The notes under the pieces are model-generated. The model saw only the letters and a program-made list of their open reading frames with translations. It was not told where the DNA came from and ran no database searches. The translations under genes were made by a program, and so were the position numbers. A stretch of DNA of 18,540 bases from Clostridia bacterium (GTDB taxonomy: Bacteria > Bacillota > Clostridia > Christensenellales > Aristaeellaceae). The stretch is taken from positions 1-18,540 of the forward strand of contig JAKSQG010000020.1 of the NCBI GenBank assembly GCA_024404275.1, in the 5' to 3' direction. Shown in pieces: positions 14,699 through 18,540 of this stretch (the first letter of the stretch is position 1; the number at the start of each line of letters is the position of its first letter).

Positions 14699-15579
14699 AT
14701 TCTCACACGGTCATAGATCTCCGGCGGCAGGTTTCGAATCAGGCGGATGACCGATTTCAGTTCCGGCTTCGGGTTATTTTTCAGCCAAGCGATGCCAATG
14801 TTCACCTGTCGGTGGAAGCAAAGCGGTCTGTAGACCAGACCTTTGAGGATCAGCAGGGGAATATTGGTAATCAATACACCTTTCCCCTGCACGATATCGG
14901 GACAGATCTGCTGATAAGGCCTTTCTTCCGGATACAGTGTCAGCTGATGCATGGCCACATATGCTTCAAAATCCTGCCGGAATCCGGTATTGTCGACATA
15001 GGGAAATATCACCGTGTCCTTCAGTTGTTCCGGGGTAATCTCTTTTTCCTGCGCCAATCGTGTGTTTTCGCCGGTGCATACATAGATGGTGCCTTCCCTC
15101 AGATTCGCGCTTCCAATGCGGGGATCCTGCAGCTCTTTATGGCCGACATCGCAGAAGACAATATCCATCCTCCCGCTCAGCAGCAGTTGTTTGTCATCAC
15201 TTTCCGGTGGAATCAGGGCGGAGACACGATTATCAGCCTCCGCCATGATGGCCATATAAGCCTTGCAATTCCCCTGCAGCATATTATCCGGGAAGCCGAT
15301 CACCACGAGGCCCTGGCGTTCCGCAAACGTTCTCATGGCCTTTTTTGCATCCATATGGGCTTTGAGTATCTTCTTTGCTTCCGGCATAAAAGCTCTGCCC
15401 GCCTCTGTCAGCAGCGCACGGTTGGCCGTTCGTTCAAAAAGGGCAATGCCAAGATCCTCTTCCAGTTTTTTCAGTCTGTGCGTCACTGCCGGCTGGGAAA
15501 TAAACAGTTTTTCCGCTGCGGCATTGATGCCGCCAAATTCCACCGTCGCCGTAAAAGCTTCCAGCTGTTCCGTTGTCAT
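14695..15579 (-). CDS. LysR-family transcriptional regulator
   Basis: A 294-residue LysR-type regulator. The N-terminal helix-turn-helix (1-60) is clear: EQLEAFTATVEFGGINAAAE, then LFISQPAVTHRLKKLEEDLG and LFERTANRALLTEAG. A linker helix and a substrate-binding effector domain follow (from about 90: LVVIGFPDNMLQGNC, MDIVFCDVG). LysR proteins often control neighbouring genes and repress their own. Regulators of cidABC/lrgAB in Bacillota include the LysR protein CidR, but specific kinship is not shown here. GAGGTGA lies just before the ATG. Ends with TGA inside the GntR start. Its promoter region carries a textbook LysR box. Confidence 0.94.
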   Translation of the reverse strand: MTTEQLEAFTATVEFGGINAAAEKLFISQPAVTHRLKKLEEDLGIALFERTANRALLTEAGRAFMPEAKKILKAHMDAKKAMRTFAERQGLVVIGFPDNMLQGNCKAYMAIMAEADNRVSALIPPESDDKQLLLSGRMDIVFCDVGHKELQDPRIGSANLREGTIYVCTGENTRLAQEKEITPEQLKDTVIFPYVDNTGFRQDFEAYVAMHQLTLYPEERPYQQICPDIVQGKGVLITNIPLLILKGLVYRPLCFHRQVNIGIAWLKNNPKPELKSVIRLIRNLPPEIYDRVRM

Positions 15580-15596
15580 CAGCTCACCTCTGATTC

Positions 15597-15622
15597 ATTA
15601 TACCATAAATTTTGTTTATGGT
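15597..15622 (-). promoter_or_regulatory. LysR gene promoter with T-N11-A LysR box
   Basis: The minus strand shows an extended -10, TGGTATAAT, with TATAAT at 15602-15597 and no good -35. A perfect 8-bp dyad ACCATAAA / TTTATGGT (15602-15609, 15615-15622) abuts it and contains the LysR-type T-N11-A signature. The position fits autoregulation by the LysR protein. Confidence 0.7.
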
Positions 15623-15640
15623 AGCATCAAGCTGTTCAAT

Positions 15641-15669
15641 TTGCTTCTTTTTTCTGTCCGTTTTATGAT
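15641..15669 (+). promoter_or_regulatory. Promoter of the secreted-protein gene
   Basis: -35 TTGCTT (15641-15646), 17-bp spacer, and -10 TATGAT (15664-15669), about 45 nt before the ATG at 15714. It is divergent from the LysR promoter and lies only 19 bp from the LysR box, so the LysR protein might also affect this gene. Confidence 0.55.
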
Positions 15670-15713
15670 AGAAAATGAGCCGGATGGCTTAATATTTTAT
15701 TCGGAGGATGTTT

Positions 15714-16358
15714 ATGAAAAAGCTCCTTTCCATCGTTCTCGTGCTGATGCTCCTGTCCCTGTCCGCCGTTTCCCTGGCTGAAACCGTGGACGCCTACACC
15801 AGTGCCTCGCTGACCAAGTCCTATGTTGAGGGCGATGCTGCCGCCGCGCTGGCTCAGATTCTGGAAAACAGCGGCTCGGATATCGCCACTGCCGCCCAGG
15901 CTGCCGCTCCCGATTATGTTCGCGAGTATGGCAAGCATGTGCTCATCATGTCCGTCAATCCCGATGGCTGCCCCGGCATGTCCACCATTGGCTACTGGCG
16001 TTACTGCAATAACCGTGCCGGCGGCCGCGCTGTGACCATTACCGCCGGTGACTGGCAGTTCAACAGCCGCGGCGAAGGTGCCGACCAGCTGGTTGCCCAG
16101 CTGACCGAAGGTCAGAACGCCCTGAACCTTTACAATGCGGGCATTGGTGCCGGTTCCACGGTTGTTATCTCTCTTGATGATGGTGTGTACATGATCCATC
16201 TGCGTGTGGCCGATATCTTTGTTCAGAAGTTTGACGCTGCCGCCTACGAAGCCGGCGAGTTCGCCAAAGGCTACTCCGGCGCCGACCGTCAGGCCAGCTC
16301 CTTCTACTTCGTCTTCGATGTGCTCAGCATCGAAAAATCCAATCAGATCATGCTGTAA
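15714..16358 (+). CDS. Secreted protein of unknown function, possible PNPOx-like split barrel
   Basis: A 214-residue protein with a clear Sec signal peptide: MKKLL, a hydrophobic core, and a probable cleavage after SLA near residue 22 with no lipobox Cys. The mature part is not a family I recognise with confidence. The stretch HVLIMSVNPDGCPGMSTIG (about 73-91), followed later by a STVVISL / VYMIHLRVADIFV strand pair, recalls the split-barrel flavin-binding fold of pyridoxamine-phosphate-oxidase-like proteins; this is weak resemblance only. Two Cys are present (C84, C98). The start at 15714 is chosen because GGAGG ends 6 nt upstream; an ATG at 15708 is too close. Monocistronic, between its own promoter and a terminator. 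Confidence 0.85.
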   Translation: MKKLLSIVLVLMLLSLSAVSLAETVDAYTSASLTKSYVEGDAAAALAQILENSGSDIATAAQAAAPDYVREYGKHVLIMSVNPDGCPGMSTIGYWRYCNNRAGGRAVTITAGDWQFNSRGEGADQLVAQLTEGQNALNLYNAGIGAGSTVVISLDDGVYMIHLRVADIFVQKFDAAAYEAGEFAKGYSGADRQASSFYFVFDVLSIEKSNQIML

Positions 16359-16369
16359 TTCTCCCGCAA

Positions 16370-16400
16370 AAAAGGACTGCCGAAAGGCAGTCCTTTTTGA
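16370..16400. terminator. Bidirectional terminator between convergent secreted-protein genes
   Basis: A perfect 11-bp stem AAAGGACTGCC / GGCAGTCCTTT (16371-16381, 16386-16396) with a GAAA tetraloop. A T-run follows on the plus strand and a run of six T on the minus strand, so it can end both convergent genes. Confidence 0.93.
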
Positions 16401-16410
16401 TTGTTCAGTA

Positions 16411-17637
16411 TTATTCTGCGACCGTCTGCGCTTTCAGCTCAGCCAGCGCGTCGGTGTCGCACACCATTTCCACCTTCTCAGCCCAGGCACCCATCTGAGC
16501 GGAATAGGCATTGTTGGCAGCGTTGCCGATCAGGTATTCCTCGATCTCAGCATGAATATCATCGGTCATGATCAGGCCGCCGGGAATGTCCCGCAGATAA
16601 TAGACCACATAGATGCCATAATCGCCCACGCTCGGGTTGCTCCAGTCGCCGGGCTGGTTCATGCGCTCATCAAACGCAGCAGCGATGAATTGCGGGTCGT
16701 AGATGATGCTCTCACGGTGAACGGCGTAGCCTTCAGCCAGGTTGGTCTCATCTTCCATGCCGGGATCGATGTTGTATTCCTTGATCAGTTCCAGCCAGCT
16801 GCCGCCGTTTGCCATCGTGGTGTTGATCGCGTCGATGGCCTCCTGACGGGACGCAACGCAGGCCGCAGCCGCGGCATCCACCGCTGCTTTGTTCGCTTCG
16901 GTAGCTTCGGTTTCATAAGCCTCAGCAGCCTCTGCGTAAGCATTCAGCAGGCTTTCATCCACCTCAAGCAGAATCTGCAGCACACCGCGATAACCCTCGG
17001 GCATATACCAGCTTTCATAGCCATAGTACTGGGTATAGAACTCATGCATGCCCACATCTGCATACATCGCCGCATACTGAGCACCAACCTCATTGAAAAC
17101 GGCCTGAATCTCGTCCTCGGTGGGCACATAGCCGCCCGTCATATCGGCGTCCAGCTTTTCCCAAGCTGCCTGCATCTTCAGGTTTTCCAGAAGACCGGCT
17201 TCGCTATAGCCGTTGCTTTCGTAGTATGCCGCAGCCTGTTCACGAAGCACGGCACGAGCTTCCGCGGTATCCTCGGACAGATAATACTCCACATAACTGT
17301 TCAGGGCATCTTCCCATTCCCGGGCAGCTTCGTTGGCGAAAGCAGCTTCTTCTTCAGCCGTAAAGTTGAGATAGCCGGCATCCACCAGATGGCTTTCAAT
17401 CACGCCCTGTTCATAAAGATACTCAATCGTATAATCGTAATCGGGATAGGTCTCGACATAGCCGTAGTTGTACAGCTGATAAGCCATATTGTCCAGATAA
17501 TCCGCACTGTATTCCTTACCATTGACCGTCAGAATGATGCGGCTCATGTCAAAGGTGTTTTCTGCCAGTGCCACACCGGCGGACAGCAGCATCATCAGCG
17601 CCACCAGCAGCGCCAGGGTACGTTTCAACAGATTCAT
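16411..17637 (-). CDS. Secreted parvulin-like (PrsA/SurA-type) foldase
   Basis: A 408-residue exported protein. The signal peptide is MNLLKRT, a hydrophobic core and cleavage after GVALA (about residue 25), with no lipobox Cys, unlike typical lipoprotein PrsA. The N-terminal half is an acidic, Tyr- and Ala-rich helical region like a SurA N-domain. From about 215 comes a parvulin-type pattern: GVLQILLEVDE, an Ala-rich helical stretch, MANGGSWLELIKEYNID, LAEGYAVHRESIIYDPQF, and IYVVYYLRDIPGG. It probably helps fold exported proteins; prolyl isomerase activity is not certain because the domain is divergent. The start at 17637 has AAGGAA about 8 nt upstream; a TTG one codon earlier is less likely. 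Ends with TAA before the shared terminator. Confidence 0.85.
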   Translation of the reverse strand: MNLLKRTLALLVALMMLLSAGVALAENTFDMSRIILTVNGKEYSADYLDNMAYQLYNYGYVETYPDYDYTIEYLYEQGVIESHLVDAGYLNFTAEEEAAFANEAAREWEDALNSYVEYYLSEDTAEARAVLREQAAAYYESNGYSEAGLLENLKMQAAWEKLDADMTGGYVPTEDEIQAVFNEVGAQYAAMYADVGMHEFYTQYYGYESWYMPEGYRGVLQILLEVDESLLNAYAEAAEAYETEATEANKAAVDAAAAACVASRQEAIDAINTTMANGGSWLELIKEYNIDPGMEDETNLAEGYAVHRESIIYDPQFIAAAFDERMNQPGDWSNPSVGDYGIYVVYYLRDIPGGLIMTDDIHAEIEEYLIGNAANNAYSAQMGAWAEKVEMVCDTDALAELKAQTVAE

Positions 17638-17672
17638 CAAAAGTTCCTTCCTTTCAAGTGGTTGTTGATTGT

Positions 17673-17701
17673 ATTATCGCACATTCGCGGTTGCTCCGCA
17701 A
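17673..17701 (-). promoter_or_regulatory. Promoter of the parvulin-like gene
   Basis: On the minus strand, -35 TTGCGG (17701-17696), 17-bp spacer ending in TGC (extended -10), and -10 GATAAT (17678-17673). Start is predicted near 17666, about 29 nt before the ATG. Confidence 0.6.
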
Positions 17702-17752
17702 GAACTTTGGGTAAAATGTTACACTCCGTCCATATTTGGGCAGTGCTGAAGA

Positions 17753-17781
17753 TTGCAATCAAACCGTTCTTCCGTTATAAT
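17753..17781 (+). promoter_or_regulatory. Consensus-like plus-strand promoter facing the 3' end of tadA
   Basis: -35 TTGCAA (17753-17758), 17-bp spacer and a perfect -10 TATAAT (17776-17781). Transcription would start near 17788 and run antisense through tadA. No plus-strand gene with a ribosome binding site follows. It may be real (antisense RNA) or chance. Confidence 0.4.
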
Positions 17782-17791
17782 AAGAATGGAT

Positions 17792-18232
17792 TTATATCCG
17801 CCGGGATTGGAAAAACGCTGTCAGCATCGCACTGCATTCCGCTTCCATCACGCCGCCAATGCAGCGCACCCGATGATAAAACGCGCTGTCCTGCGGCAGG
17901 TGATAGACGCTTCCGCAGCAGCCCTGTCGGGCATCCCACGCGCCAAACACGCATGCTTCCAGCTCTGCCATCATCATGGCTCCCGCGCACATGGGGCAAG
18001 GCTCCAGTGTCACGTACATCGTGCAGCCGTGAAGCCGACGCACCTGAAGCACTTCGCAGGCGCGCTGCATGGCCAGCATTTCCGCGTGTGCAAAGGGAGC
18101 ATTGTTTTTCTCCCGCTCATTGCGCGCGGAAGCAATGATTTTTCCGTCTTTGACAATTACGGCACCCACGGGGACATCTTCCCGGCAGGCGGCAGCCATT
18201 TTGAGGGCTTCTGCCATCCATTTTTCTTCCAT
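17792..18232 (-). CDS. tadA: tRNA adenosine(34) deaminase
   Basis: Deaminates adenosine 34 (wobble position) to inosine in tRNA-Arg(ACG); an essential enzyme in most bacteria. The 146-residue length is normal. The zinc deaminase motifs are clear: H49-A-E51 (FAHAEMLAM) and P78-C79-P80-M-C82 (LEPCPMCAGAM), with the N-terminal DVPVGAVIV and the MYVTLEPC strand. The C-terminal FFQSRR is also usual in TadA. Start at 18232; AAAGGA lies about 11 nt upstream, a slightly long spacing. It faces away from a nitroreductase gene. No terminator is visible between its TAA and the parvulin gene promoter. Confidence 0.96.
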   Translation of the reverse strand: MEEKWMAEALKMAAACREDVPVGAVIVKDGKIIASARNEREKNNAPFAHAEMLAMQRACEVLQVRRLHGCTMYVTLEPCPMCAGAMMMAELEACVFGAWDARQGCCGSVYHLPQDSAFYHRVRCIGGVMEAECSAMLTAFFQSRRI

Positions 18233-18255
18233 CTTCGATTCATTCCTTTCACCCT

Positions 18256-18284
18256 ATGATAACATGCCAAACTCAAAAGAACAA
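18256..18284 (-). promoter_or_regulatory. tadA promoter
   Basis: On the minus strand, -35 TTGTTC (18284-18279), 17-bp spacer, and -10 TATCAT (18261-18256), about 23 nt before the tadA ATG. The -35 box overlaps the ribosome binding site of the divergent nitroreductase gene. Confidence 0.55.
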
Positions 18285-18296
18285 GGAGACATTCCC

Positions 18297-18540
18297 ATGA
18301 ACGACGTTATGAGCATCATTTCTTCCCGCCGCAGTCATCGTGCCTACAAACCCGACGCCGTCACTCCCGAGCAGCTGCAGACGTTGATTGACGCTTTCCT
18401 GGCTTCCCCTTCCGCCGTCAACAAGCAGCCCTGGCATCTTTCTGTGGTTACCAATCAGCAGCTGCTGGATGAGATGCACGCTGAGATGATCGCCAACATG
18501 ATGAAGGCCGCCCCCGAAAGCCGCAGCCCCCGTCTGGCTG
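18297..18540 (+). CDS. Nitroreductase family protein (partial, C-terminus off the right edge)
   Basis: The first 81 codons of an FMN-dependent NAD(P)H nitroreductase-family oxidoreductase. The N-terminal family pattern is visible: SIISSRRSHRAYKPD (6-20), VTPEQLQTLIDAFLASPSA (22-40), and NKQPWHL (42-48), where the SRRS.R and N.QPW elements bind FMN. AAGGAG lies about 8 nt before the ATG. No strong promoter is seen; it would have to lie in the tadA leader or 5' coding region. Substrate cannot be inferred. Confidence 0.9.
   Translation, partial: MNDVMSIISSRRSHRAYKPDAVTPEQLQTLIDAFLASPSAVNKQPWHLSVVTNQQLLDEMHAEMIANMMKAAPESRSPRLA

Noticed and set aside
16204..18138. A 644-codon plus-strand frame across the parvulin-like gene and tadA
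   Set aside because: It runs antisense to two well-supported genes and through promoters and a terminator region; low-complexity His-rich translation.

Overview
The window looks like ordinary chromosome from a moderately GC-rich Bacillota, most likely a Clostridia or Christensenellales-type gut anaerobe. That placement is inferred from AGGAGG-type ribosome binding sites, TTGACA/TATAAT promoters, the greA-lysS linkage, lrgAB, and two proteins with Gram-positive style signal peptides. No tRNA, rRNA, CRISPR array, insertion sequence or phage gene was seen.

Left part (1-3850, minus strand): the N-terminal 782 codons of rpoB run off the left edge. rpoB has its own strong promoter and a leader of about 140 nt, and is not directly preceded by rplJ/rplL. 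Upstream is a deoD (purine nucleoside phosphorylase)-DUF523 pair closed by a terminator. deoD shares a remarkably symmetric divergent promoter region with a plus-strand serine hydrolase (3908-5338) of the beta-lactamase/class C fold.

Central part (5490-11650, plus strand): one promoter drives a glycerophosphodiester phosphodiesterase, greA and lysS. The lysS product is a lysyl-tRNA synthetase with an extra C-terminal MetRS/Arc1p-type tRNA-binding domain, and the gene ends at a strong terminator. Next comes a compact run with overlaps: a TfoX N-terminal domain protein, an N-terminal nucleophile asparaginase/isoaspartyl peptidase, a tRNA-dihydrouridine synthase and a small HD-domain hydrolase.

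Right part (11650-15600, minus strand): a LysR regulator overlaps a FadR-type GntR regulator, followed by a glycerol-dehydrogenase-like enzyme and lrgA-lrgB. This reads as a regulated three-carbon (glycerol/pyruvate-type) metabolism and export cassette; palindromic operator candidates sit at both internal promoters. Beyond it are a secreted protein of unknown function (+), a secreted parvulin-like foldase (-), tadA (-) and the start of a nitroreductase (+).

The most unusual signal concerns UAG. The only two genes that end at TAG, the serine hydrolase (5336) and the HD protein (11375), both continue in frame past the TAG with family-like sequence to a TGA. Each of the other 16 complete genes ends in TGA or TAA. 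This could be two nonsense mutations, or amber read-through or reassignment in this organism; the window alone cannot decide.
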